A DNA stretch of 64,000 nt from Desmodesmus armatus (Eukaryota; Chlorophyta; Chlorophyceae; Sphaeropleales; Scenedesmaceae). Position 1 is the first letter of the stretch, and each line of letters begins with the position of its first letter. The DNA is taken from contig VIIQ02000134.1 in the NCBI GenBank assembly GCA_007449985.2, positions 186,001-250,000 on the forward strand. The letters run 5' to 3'. Under the pieces are notes generated by a model. That model ran no database searches and was not told where the DNA came from. It saw only the letters and a program-made list of their open reading frames with translations. Shown one piece after another: positions 49,152 to 61,013 of this stretch. The position numbers and the translations under genes were made by a program.

Positions 49152-50621
49152 TGCGAGAGTGTTGCAATTTGAAGAACCATGGAAGGATCGAACTTCCTCC
49201 CACAGCAGCGTGTGCAACTGCTGTGGTAGCCAGCCAGGCAAGCTCATAATGGGCACCCTTCACCAGCTTGGCAGTGACCAAGCCAGATCATCAGGGTGGG
49301 CTCTTCCTCATGTTGTTGATGTGGTGAGGCTTGAGCCAGAACGTACTCCACAGGGGAGTTTTGCTTGCTACGCAGGGCAGCAGATTGACACTCCACAGGG
49401 GAGTGTTTGTTGGCGACAGCTGCGCAGGGCAGCAGTCGCAAACTCCACAGGGGAGTTTTTTGGCTGGACCGTTCAGCAGCAGAGCAACACTCCACAGGGG
49501 AGTGTTTGCTGGCTACTGCTGCACAGGACAGCAGTAGCGAACTCCACAGGGGAGTTTTTTTGCTGCACAGCTCAGCAGCAGAGCGACACTCCACAGGGGA
49601 GTGTTTGCTGGCTACTGCTGCGCAGGGCAGCAGTAGCGAACTCCACAGGGGAGTTTTTTTGGATGCACACGGCAGCAACGTGAAGCTCCACATGGGAGTT
49701 TATCTGCTGCACAGAGTGGCACTCCACAGGGGAGTGTTTGCCAGCTACTGCTGCACAGGACAGCAGTCGCAAACTCCACAGGGGAGTTTTGGTCTGCTGC
49801 TCTACTGCTCAGGGCAGTAGGGCGAAACTCCGCAGGGGAGTTTTTTGCTGCACAGGGCTGCAGATTAGAACTCCGCAGGGGAGTGTTTGTTTGCTGCTCT
49901 GCTGCTCAGGGCAGTAGGGCGAAACTCCACCGGGGAGTCCAAGCTACTGTTGTTCAGGGCAGCTCCTCAGGGGAGCCAGCCCCTTGCGAACGAAATAATG
50001 ATGAGAATATTATTTAGCGAGCATCAAAGTTTCGGACTCGTTGGTGAGGTGGTGGTGGTGCAGAACCTATGTGGGCGCTGAACTTGAGAAAAACTGTCAC
50101 GGCCACCGGTTCAAATTCGTTTGCATAAACGTGTGACCAGCTGAGCTCCAACTTGAATGCAGTACTCACCATTGCGTTTGATCTTGCTTGTGATACTTTC
50201 GGGGATGTCTGGTAGGGCCCAGGCGGGCATGGGCTTGTCATGTGTCCCTGTGCCTGCAAAGCTGCATATTGAACCATCCGTATGGGTGCTGGTCAGCTGT
50301 GTCAACCTGTTGAGCAGCTGTTCGTCTCACAATTCATGTCACAGGCCGTTGACTGCTGGGGCTCGTTATGCAATCAGCAACAGCGTGTCGCTGCAGTCAC
50401 TGCACACGGTGTTGGGCTCTGCTTGACGTGGTGCTCGGCCTGTCAGGTCTGCCATAGTATATTTCTTGGTCCTCTGCATGGTTGCTGTGTGTGTATGTGA
50501 GTCTCACGCAAGGTGCATTGCATCAACCTTTTGCATACCAACAACGCCATCTGACATGCAAGTGGCTGGCCCGCCCCTCATGCATCAGCAGCAACACCGC
50601 CCCTAAGGCTGGCGCTCACAC

Positions 50622-50654
<33 letters not shown>

Positions 50655-50724
50655 CCAAAGTTCTGTGGCATCCACCCAAAACACCGTGTGTGACACACAG
50701 CGCACACAGCTTGGAGGCAGACAG
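49152..50724. repeat. Segmental duplication, copy A
   Basis: From TGCGAGAGTGTTGCAATTTG to GCTTGGAGGCAGACAG. It consists of a 190-bp unique head, a hairpin array (49340-49980), about 600 bp of unique sequence and a (CAG)n tract. Copy B starts 71 bp after its end and is nearly identical outside the array. No gene recognised within; the plus-strand ORFs in the array follow the repeat period. Confidence 0.9.
49340..49980. repeat. Hairpin array A, about 14 CTCC-NCAGG-GGAG hairpins
   Basis: Units such as AACTCC-ACAGG-GGAGTT alternate with CACTCC-ACAGG-GGAGTG about every 45-50 bp. Between them lie further hairpins with the same loop, for example stem GCTACTGCTGC with loop GCAGG, and CTACTGC with TCAGG. 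The stem changes while NCAGG in the loop is largely kept. Confidence 0.85.
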
Positions 50725-50795
50725 TGCCAATTCTCTAGGGACTGGTTGGCGTCAAAAGACACCGTTTTGATTTTGGTGAGCATGTGCAACTGCAC

Positions 50796-52512
50796 TGCGA
50801 GAGTGTTGCAATTTGAAGAACCATGGAAGGATCGAACTTCCTCCCACAGCAGCGTGTGCAACTGCTGTGGTAGCCAGCCAGGCAAGCTCATAATGGGCAC
50901 CCTTCACCAGCTTGGCAGTGACCAAGCCAGATCATCAGGGTGGGCTCTTCCTCATGTTGTTGATGTGGTGAGGCTTGAGCCAGAACGTACTCCACAGGGA
51001 GTTTTGCTTGCTACGCAGGGCAGCAGATTGACACTCCACAGGGGAGTGTTTGTTGGCGACAGCTGCGCAGGGCAGCAGTCGCAAACTCCACAGGGGAGTT
51101 TTTTTTGCTGACCAAGTCAGCAGCACAGCGACACTCCACAGGGGAGTGTTTGCTGGCTACTGCTGCACAGGGCAGCAGTAGCGAACTCCACAGGGGAGTT
51201 TTTTGCTGCACAGCTCAGCAGCAGAGCGACACTCCACAGGGGAGTGTTTGCTGGCTACTGCTGCGCAGGGCAGCAGTAGCGAACTCCACAGGGGATTTTT
51301 TTTTGCATGCACACGGCAGCAGCAGAGTGACACTCCACAGGGGAGTGTTTGCTGGCTACTGCAGCGCAGAGCAGCAGTAGCAAACTCCACAGGGGAGTTT
51401 TCTGGATGCACACGGCAGCAACGTGAAGCTCCACAGGGAGTTTATCTGCTGCACAGAGTGGCACTCCACAGGGGAGTGTTTGCCAGCTACTGCTGCACAG
51501 GACAGCAGTCGCAAACTCCACAGGGGAGTTTTGGTGTGCTGCTCTACTGCTCAGGGCAGTAGGGCAAAACTCCACAGGGGACTTTTCTGCTGCACAGGGC
51601 AACAGAGTGCCACTCCGCAGGGGAGTGTTCGTTTACTACTGCTGCACAGGGCAGCAGAGTGGAACTCCACAGGGGAGTTTTGGTCTGCTGCTCTACTGCT
51701 CAGGGCAGTAGGGCGAAACTCCGCAGGGGAGTTTTCTGCTGCACAGGGCTGCAGATTAGAACTCCGCAGGGGAGTGTTTGTTTGCTGCTCTGCTGCTCAG
51801 GGCAGTAGGGCGAAACTCCACAGGGGAGTCCAAGCTACTGTTGTTCAGGGCAGCTCCTCAGGGGAGCCAGCCCCTTGCGAACGAAATAATGATGAGAATA
51901 TTATTTAGCGAGCATCAAAGTTTCGGACTCGTTGGTGAGGTAGTGGTGGTGCAGAACCTATGTGGGCGCTGAACTTGAGAAAAACTGTCACGGCCACCGG
52001 TTCAAATTCGTTTGCATAAACGTGTGGCCAGCTGAGCTCCAACTTGAATGCAGTACTCACCATTGCGTTTGATATTGCTTGTGATACTTTCGGGGATGTC
52101 TGGTAGGGCCCAGGCGGGCATGGGCTTGTCATGTGTCCCTGTGCCTGCAAAGCTGCATATTGAACCATCCGTATGGGTGCTGGTCAGCTGTGTCAACCTG
52201 TTGAGCAGCTGTTCGTCTCACAATTCATGTCACAGGCCGTTGACTGCTGGGGCTCGTTATGCAATCAGCAACAGCGTGTCGCTGCAGTCACTGCACACGG
52301 TGTTGGGCTCTGCTTGACGTGGTGCTCGGCCTGTCAGGTCTGCCATAGTATATTTCTTGGTCCTCTGCATGGTTGCTGTGTGTGTATGTGAGTCTCACGC
52401 AAGGTGCATTGCATCAACCTTTTGCATACCAACAACGCCATCTGACATGCAAGTGGCTGGCCCGCCCCTCATGCATCAGCAGCAACACCGCCCCTAAGGC
52501 TGGCGCTCACAC

Positions 52513-52551
<39 letters not shown>

Positions 52552-52621
52552 CCAAAGTTCTGTGGCATCCACCCAAAACACCGTGTGTGACACACAGCGC
52601 ACACAGCTTGGAGGCAGACAG
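50796..52621. repeat. Segmental duplication, copy B
   Basis: Same order as copy A, offset by 1,644 bp at the head and about 1,897 bp at the tail; the difference of about 253 bp comes mostly from extra hairpin units. The unique middle part (about 51870-52500) differs from copy A by only a few substitutions, so the duplication is recent. Confidence 0.9.
50985..51870. repeat. Hairpin array B, about 19 CTCC-NCAGG-GGAG hairpins
   Basis: Same architecture as array A with about five more units. Some units have lost a base (CTCC-ACA-GGGAG at about 50990 and 51429) or one stem side (51283). Confidence 0.85.
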
Positions 52622-53504
52622 GGCCATTTTCCCAGGTACATATTGGTGTCACTTGCAGGCAGACATCTGTATGAAGCCATCATGATGGCACATGCTAGCC
52701 CAGCCTAACCCCTGCCATGGGGCCTGCACAAGAGTCCCCTGCAGTCACACGTTCACACTTTCCTCATCTCACTCCGTTTGCGTGATGTTGTTACAGTGTG
52801 CATGCATGCCATGCAAGCTTACCAATGGCCTGTGTCACAGACTTGTGAGTGTACGTGTGTCACACAACAGGCGCGAGCAACACACAGCAATACCCAGCAC
52901 AGCTCAAGCAAGCTCAGTCAGCCTGCTGGCAGGTTTCAGTGCTGGTTAGCCTGGTGCTTGCTGCATCGTACCACATTCTGCTGTGCTGCAGAGTGCAGGC
53001 CCAGCCTGCAACAAGCGTGATGTGTGAACACATGCTGCTAACTGCCACAGCAACATTGTGACAATGCCACCAACAAACAGCCTCTAGCACTTCTGCTGCA
53101 CCCGATGAACTCCCAACACTAGTATGCTGCGTGCTCAGCCTCAGTGAGCGAGTACACAAGCACAATCAGGCCCATGAGATTGCAAACAGCTCTACGGGTC
53201 ATAGGTACCAGCTGAAGCCACAATTGCTGCTGCAACAACCCCATGCGTGTGCTGTCCCTGCGTAGTGCCAGCAAGTGCCACAACTGTCTGCTGCAGAAGC
53301 CAAAGTCAGGCTGCACCTCTAGTATTGCTGCTGTCATGCGACATCCACCCAAGGCTCCCCGATAGCATGCAAAGATAGAGCAGCCCCCCGCCCCCTCGAT
53401 CCCACCCCCTGCACACTGTGTGCTCGGCTTCCGCAAACACCAGCAAACACGTGTTTTGCTTGTCTGCACCGGCATCCACTGCTGCGAAACCAGCCTCCGC
53501 TTGC

Positions 53505-53539
<35 letters not shown>

Positions 53540-53669
53540 GCTCCTTCCTGGCGAATGTAGATGCCTGTCAAGGTGGGTACCCCAGCCAACTGCTGCTGCC
53601 AGTGCTGCTGCGATTTGTGATGCCAACAAGCCTATAGTAGCTGCAGGCTGTGCCAGGTGCCGCCCCCCT
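52622..53669. other. Spacer between duplication B and the GH20 gene
   Basis: About 1 kb, presumably the 3' UTR of the minus-strand GH20 gene plus intergenic DNA. It contains a CTG-rich tract at 53504-53540; no exon seen. Confidence 0.4.
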
Positions 53670-56600
53670 TCATGGCCCCAGTGGTCTGTAGAGGTATCCC
53701 AGCCTGTCCAGCAGTGGCAGGTGCTGCTGCAGCCGGGTGGTGAAGCCACCCCAGTCCTTCACCTCAACGGGAGTCCTGCAGCATAGGGAAAATGGTGTGT
53801 GTTTGGCATAGCGGAATGTATGTGTGCGTGTGTGTGTGTGTGTTAGCATAGGGATTACTTGTGTAGCTAGCATACTATGAACATGCAAGTCACATGCAAG
53901 CATTCTATGAGGCATGCCAACATAGTCCGACCAGGATAGCAAACCGGGGTGTGTGTGTGGGGGGGGGGGGTCGAGGCATCCTTGGGGACGCCAATCAGGG
54001 AGGAGGGAGGACCAACGGTCTTTTTTTGTCTCGTAAAGTGCAGGGGTGGGTTGGGGTGAGGGGAATTTTTCTAAAATAAAATTCCAAGGTGTCGTGGCAT
54101 GAACAAAGCAGGAAATGGTGACCGCCTACCCTTCGCTTGTCACTCACCACACAGACTCTGCCAGTGCTGCCAGTCGTGGCAGCAGCATATACTCAGCAGT
54201 CGCTTCGTCAGCCACATACTCTGTCCACAGGTTAGCCTGGCTGCCCAGGATGTGAGCCGCCTCAGCATCACTCAACACACCCAGCCTGCTGCGCCCGCTG
54301 CTGCCGCTGCCGTCACTGCTGCCAGCCGCCGGCGCCACTGCTGCCGCTGCTGCTGCGTCACCCGGTGCCGCTGCTGCTGCTGTCGGCACCAGTGGGGCCA
54401 GGCTGGCACCTGGGGGGTGGCCGGGGTAGTGGGGGCCTGCTGCTGCTGCCGCAGAGGGGTCTACAACAGCAGCAGCAGAGGGTGGGGCTGGTAGCGGTCC
54501 TGACCCTGCTGCTGCTGCTGGTGCACCAACCGGCTGCTGCTGCTGCTGCTGCTGTTCTGCGCTGTGTGTGTCTGCGAGGTTGTTGCCTGCTGAGGGTGAT
54601 GAGTCATCGTCACCCCCTGCTGATGAGCCAGGGGGGCTGGCCATGGCAGCATCACACTCAGCCTGGAAGCAGGGCAGGGCGCAGCACAAAACACAATGTG
54701 AGCAACTTGGGCTTGATGTCTGGGGACTGACAGAGCCGACATGGCGAATCTTCTTCGCATTGCTGTAGTGTAGTGCTGACGGTGAAATGAGGCGGGAGCA
54801 ACAGGGAAGTGTTGTGAAAACTCCCTTGCAGTGGAGTGACCTCTGAGCTTCACTGCTATGGAAGTGATATGCATGCACGCCTTTTGTGATGACGTCTATC
54901 CTGAGCCATGTACACAGCAGCAGCATCACCACCAACAGTCACAGCCTGTGCAGAGAGGACCATGCCCTCCTTCTCAACCCACATGCACGTCATAAGATGA
55001 CATGACATGCCATGCACACATCCCCTGGGACCCCACACAGCCCCCCCCCCCTACACACACCTGCTGCTGCTCCAGCTCCTCCTCTGCTGCTCCTGCTGGG
55101 TCCTGCCAGGGTCCTGGTATTGGGTCGTACATGTACACCACATGCAGCGGCAGGCAGGCGTACCATGCACCAGGCTCAACAGCACTGCAGGACAGCACAG
55201 CACAGCACAGCACCACGCAACGTCAGCAACTTGACTTGCTTTATGAGAACTGACAGTGCCAACATATGGACAGATTAGTATGATACAGGACAGGGCAGGA
55301 CAGTACAGCACAGATATGGGGGACAAGGTCCTGACCTTGGCACTAGCCAGAGAGTCAAGGATTCATGAGGTTGTGCCCCAGGGCATATTTGACGTACCCC
55401 AGCACAGCACAGCACAGCACAGCACAGCACAGCACAGCACAACAAGCATGCACACGGCATGCATAGGCTGGGGGCCTGGCGGAAGCAGAGCAGCATAGCT
55501 GTTTATGTTTGTTCCTAATGCTGCCCTGTTTCTGGGGAACCTGTACCATACACCTCAACTGTGCTGCACTATTATGCACTGCACTGTCACGTACTGCACT
55601 GTGCTGGTGACATGCGTCTGCCTACAGTTATACAGGCATGTTGTACTGCCTGATCACTGAAGATATGACTGGTGGGGACTGGCATATGTAGTGTATTGTA
55701 CTGTACTGTAGTGCACTGTACTGTAGTGCACTGTACTGTACTGCACTGCACTGTACTGCACTGTACTGTACTGCACTGTACTGTACGGTACTGCACTGTA
55801 CGGTACTCTACTGGCGTTATGTGCCGTGCGTGCGGTCCTACCTTGGTGCCTGCCTGTAGTCAAAGTAGCAGTGGCTGGTGGGTGTCATGATCACATCGTG
55901 ACCTGACTTGGCTGCAATGATGCCACCTATGTTGCCCTGTAACACATCACAGCAACACAAGCAATGCATTTCAGCTGAGCATGACACAGCACAGCACAGC
56001 ACAGCAAACACACAACATACAAATGCTGCCTGGATGCCACCCTGGGGGTCTAGTGCCCCATTGATGGTTCAGCACAACCAGGCACAACAAGGTTCAGCAG
56101 TCCACAGCACAGCACAGCATGGCACAGCCCCCCGAGTCATGCCCCCCCCCCCCTCACACCCTCCCCCCCAAGCCCCCAACCCCTGAGACCTGCCCCTCGC
56201 TCTCTCACCCTCCAGCTCATGACTGTAGCTCCCTCAGCCAGGCCACCCTCAAGGATCTCATCCCAACCTGAACACAAACAAACACGGCAGCAGCAGCAGC
56301 AGCACAGCAGAAGCAGGCTGCATAAGACTTCTGACCCAGAAATAGTTGGGCCAAGGACGGTATCATGCACACATTGTCACACAACACAATGTTGAGCGCT
56401 TACTCACAACCCAACACAGGCAGTACGTTGGGGAGAGCATGCGTGCGAAAACAACAGCAAGCATAGCGCAATGCACACCCTCAACACTCAACCCAGCACT
56501 AACAATCAAAGCTAAATGTAGCATAGCACAACCACCCTGGTCACTCACCTTCTGAGCTTCCTATTCTTGCTGGCCAGGTAGTCACTGATGCGGTACAACG

Positions 56601-57528
56601 GCAATTTTGTCGTTGCCAGCAGTGTCAGCCAGTGCTCCCCTCCCATGCGACTGCTGTGACTCCCATGCTGTTGCTGCACTGTCTGCTCCCTCCTGAACCC
56701 TCCAACAAAACCCAACAAGTCAAACCAAAACTCTGGACCATGGTCTCTTACCGATGAGCTTCCTGTTCTTGCTGGCAAGGTAGTCACTGATGCGCCTCAC
56801 AAACCATGACTGCAGCTCGGCCTCACTGGACAAACCCTCAGCCTCCATCACTGCCTGACACTTGATGCACTCCTCCCAACGAACCTGAAGCACAGCACAG
56901 CACACCACAGCGCAGCACAGTAGGGTGTGTAGACACAGGGAGTGCATCCTGTGACGCAATACAGGATGCAAAAGGGGGGGATTGACACTTGACCCACTCC
57001 TCCCAACGAACCTGCAGCACAGCACAGCACAGCACACCACAGCGCAGCACAGCACTGTAGGGTGCCTGACATACTACAGGTGCAAAAGGGGGGACTAACA
57101 CTTGACCCACTCCTCCCAACGGGCCTGCACCACAGCACAGCACAGCACAGCACAGCACATCACAGCACCACACAGCACAGCCAAGCCCAGTCAAAATATT
57201 ACTGCGTCAGGCCGTTCCTGGAACCCTCCATCATTTCAAGCACCACTGCACTGCCACCACCCCCCTCCCCCACCACCACCACCGCACACACGCCTCCAAC
57301 CACTTCTTTTATGTCACCTTGTTACATTGAAACTACAAGGCAGCCGTGTGCCCCTACAAGCCCCAGCCCCCCCCCCCCACACACACACACCTTTGGCACC
57401 TCGTCTCCTCCTATGTGTATGTAGGGGCAGGGGAACTGTGAGATGACCTGGTCCAACACCTGCTGCAGGAACGTGAACACACCCTCATTGCCCTGATGAC
57501 AGCAGCAGCAGCAGCAGCAGTTGTTGTT

Positions 57529-57621
<93 letters not shown>

Positions 57622-57897
57622 GCAGCACAGAAACATTTCAGCCCATCACAGCACACCTGAAATTCAAGGTCTGCCCAAGCCGTGTGGTTAGGCGACACTT
57701 GCTGCATGCAGCACGATGAAACCACAGATTCAGCACACTGAGAAGGGTCACCATAACGTTCAGGCAGGTGTCCTGTGCTGTGGCATGGTGGTAGTTTGTG
57801 ATGGCTGCTGTCTGTCTGTCTGTCTGTTCTCACCGCGCAGTAGACGTCTTCATGAATGCCCCAGTGTGTCGACACAGCAGACACCTCACCAGTGCCT

Positions 57898-57981
<84 letters not shown>

Positions 57982-60972
57982 CACAACACGGGCATCATAA
58001 TAAGCATGCATGGTTAGTACATGTAATCTCTCTGCTGACACACAACACGACACAGCCATGTCACGACACGCCACAGCACAGCAAGGCGTGATAAGGGATA
58101 CCACACAGCACAAAACACCAGCTCTCAGCACGGCATGACACAGCACAGCATGGCTCAGACCAACCGTGCAGCAGGTCACCAATTGATGCAGCGCTGATAA
58201 GCACATCACGGACACCAAGTGAACAGGCGGCCCTCTTGCCGCCTCCCCTTTCTCCTGCTTACCACCGCAGGCACCCCCCCCCCCCGTGTGCTCACATGAC
58301 AGGTGTGGGTAGGCTGCCAGAGCTGCCACACAGTGACCTGGCAGCTCTATCTCTGGCACAATCTCTATGCAGCGCGCAGCAGCATACGACACAATCTGCA
58401 GCAGCAGCAGCAGCAGCAGCAGCAGTGGCAGTTGAGTGGGGAGATCTGCAGGGAGAGGACGGGGGACAGAAGGATGAGGGGCAGGGAAGAGTGAGATGCA
58501 ACCATGTGAACCCCAGGCAGCACCAATAGCACTGCAGTTGACGTGTTGGGGAGAAATGTGTGTCCACATGATGCTGTAACTTTTTGGGAACTATGATTGC
58601 GCAAGGGAGCACAAGACCAAGGTGCAAGCCAACATAGGTAGCGACTGCTCCACATGTGTATGTGTGCACCTCAACAGCCTGCATGCACGTGTCTGTGATT
58701 AGCGTATATCCCCATCACCATCACCGTCACCTGTGCCCATATGCTTATAGGGTGGCTGCATTCCAGCTCTATCTTTCCCCCACAACACCCCCCCCCCACC
58801 TCCACCCCCGGAATTGTTCTTGTTTGGCAAGGGGGGGGGGGGAGCAAGCACGCACTTTGTTCGTTGTTGGCAAGCGGTGAGGTGGGGGTGGGGGTGGGGG
58901 AAGCAAGCAAGCACGACGGCAAAATCTTGCTACAGCTACCTGATGCTGCAGTTAGGGTCACAGCTGTGGTCAACCACTCCTGTGATCCGAACTGCAGCAT
59001 CAGGTAGCTGTAGCAAGGTAGAGCCGTAAACCGCACCTATTGCCAGCCCCCCCCCCCCCCCACCTGTGCCCCCTCCACCTGTGTGTAGTGGCAGCCATAG
59101 CGAGTCCAGCACCCCCCTCCTCCACCACAACCCCACAACAGACACACCCCCTCCTCCACCCCACCTCCCCCTCCCCCCTGTGCCCCTCCCTCCCCTCCCC
59201 CTCACACTATGCCCCTCCACCCCCCCCCCTCACCCCTCCCCCCCCCCCCCCCCGCGCCCCCTCAACCTGTGTGTGTTGGTTGCCTTGGCAGGTGGAAGCA
59301 CTCCCCTCCTCCACCCCAACCCTACAACAGACATATGCATCAACCACGTCAACACACACCCCCCCCTCTCCCCCAAGGGTTGGGGGTGGCAGGGCCGGGG
59401 ACCTTCATGAATACCAGATTCCCACTGCATCCCCCTCTCCTGTGCCCTGCTCAACCCCCCCCCCCCCATGTGACCCCTCAACCTGTGTGTAGTAGCCGCC
59501 TTAGCGGGTGGAAGCACTCCCCTCCTCCACCCCAACCCTACAACAGACATATGTGCCAACTGACGTGTCGAACCCCCCCCCCCATGTGCCCCGGGGGGGG
59601 GGGGGGCTTTGTGTGAACACCAGACGTCCACTAACCCCCCCCCCCTCTCCTGTGCCCTGCTCTCCCCCCCCCCCCCCCCGTCACCCTCACTCCCCCCCCC
59701 CCTCCCTCCTCTGCCCCTCACCCTCACACACACCCCTCACCCGCACCCCCTTCCCCCCTCAACCTCCCCCCCGCCCTCACCCCCCCCCCCACACCCCCCT
59801 CACCTGTGCCATGTCAGCCTGTGTGCAATAGCCCCCATGCAATCCAGCACGACAGAAAATCCTTGCTACAGCTACCTGATACTGCAGTTGGGGCCACAGC
59901 TGTAGTCATCAACCACAGTTGAGACCCCAACTGCAGCATCAGGTAGCTGTAGCAAGGTAGAGCCGTACACCCCACCTATTGCCAGCCCCCCCCCCCCCCA
60001 GGTGCCCCCTCAAACCTGTGTGTAGTGGCAGCCATAGCAGGTCCAGCACGCTCCTCCTCCACCCCTCCACCCCAACCCCACAACAGACACACACCCTCCT
60101 CCACCCCCGGACTCTTCTTGAAGAGGAACATGTGCCCTGCTCCCCTCCCCCCCCCTCCCCCTCCCCCCTGTGCCCCTCACCCCCTCCCCCTTGCACTCTG
60201 CCCCTCACCCCCCCCCTTCACCCCCCCCCCCCCCCCGCATCCTCACCTGTGTGTAGTAGTCGTCATAGCAGGAGGAAGCACTCCCCTCCTCCACCCCAAG
60301 CTACAACATATATACGTGTCAACAACGCAACACACACCTCCCCCCCCCCTGTCCCCCAAGGGTTTGGGTTGGGGGTGGACGAAAAGACCTTGCTACAGCT
60401 ATCTGATGCTGCAGTTGGGGTCACAGCTGTAGTCATCAACCACAGTTGAGACCCCAACTGCAGCATCACATAGCTGTAGCAAGGTAGAGCCGTAAACCAC
60501 ACCTGCCATCAGCCCCCCCCCCCCCGTGTGGCAGCACTCCCTCCTCCACCGCAATCTTACAACAGACATATGTGTGATTTCACGTGTCGACACCCCCCCC
60601 CCCGGTCCCCCAAGGGTTGGGGGTGGGTGGGGGACCTTTATGTGAACACCAGACGTCCACTGCCCCCCCCCCTCACCTGTGCCCTGCTCCCCCTCCACCC
60701 CCCCCCTCTGCCCCTCGCCCCTCGCCCCCCCCCCCTCCACCCTCCCCCCCCCCCTCTGCCCCTCGCCCCCCCCCCCCCTCCACCCCCCCCCCCCCGCCTC
60801 ACCTTTGCCACGTCAGCCTGTGTGTAGTAGCCCCCATGGTAAGTGGCAGCACTAGGGGGAGGGCGGCCCAGCACACTGTCAGGACCACACCCCTGCTGCT
60901 GCTGCTGCTGCTGGCCCTCAGAAGACTCCGAGGGGGAGGCACACATGGGGGACCCACCACTACCCTCACCCC

Positions 60973-61013
<41 letters not shown>

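Larger units (their letters stand above)
59060..60800. repeat. Tandem C-rich repeats carrying remnants of GH20 exon 3's 3' end
   Basis: The exon 3 end reads on the plus strand CACCTTTGCCACGTCAGCCTGTGTGTAGTAGCCCCCATGG. Related segments occur at about 59073, 59263, 59478, 59805 (closest: ACCTGTGCCATGTCAGCCTGTGTG), 60010 and 60243. Each is followed by CACTCCCCTCCTCCACC..AACC.TACAACA.ACATA and long poly-C. Palindromic elements sit between them. Confidence 0.7.

Noticed and set aside
49340..51870. Rho-independent terminators (hairpin followed by T-run)
   Set aside because: Some hairpins are followed by TTTTT, but the genome is eukaryotic and others in the array lack T-runs.
48964..51908. Plus-strand ORFs with repeated STGECLLAT/NSTGEF peptides
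   Set aside because: They follow the hairpin array period, shift frame between units, and lack splice or start context.
57411..58007. Poly-Ala, poly-Cys or poly-Gln ORFs
   Set aside because: Translations of intronic CAG/CTG tracts in different frames.
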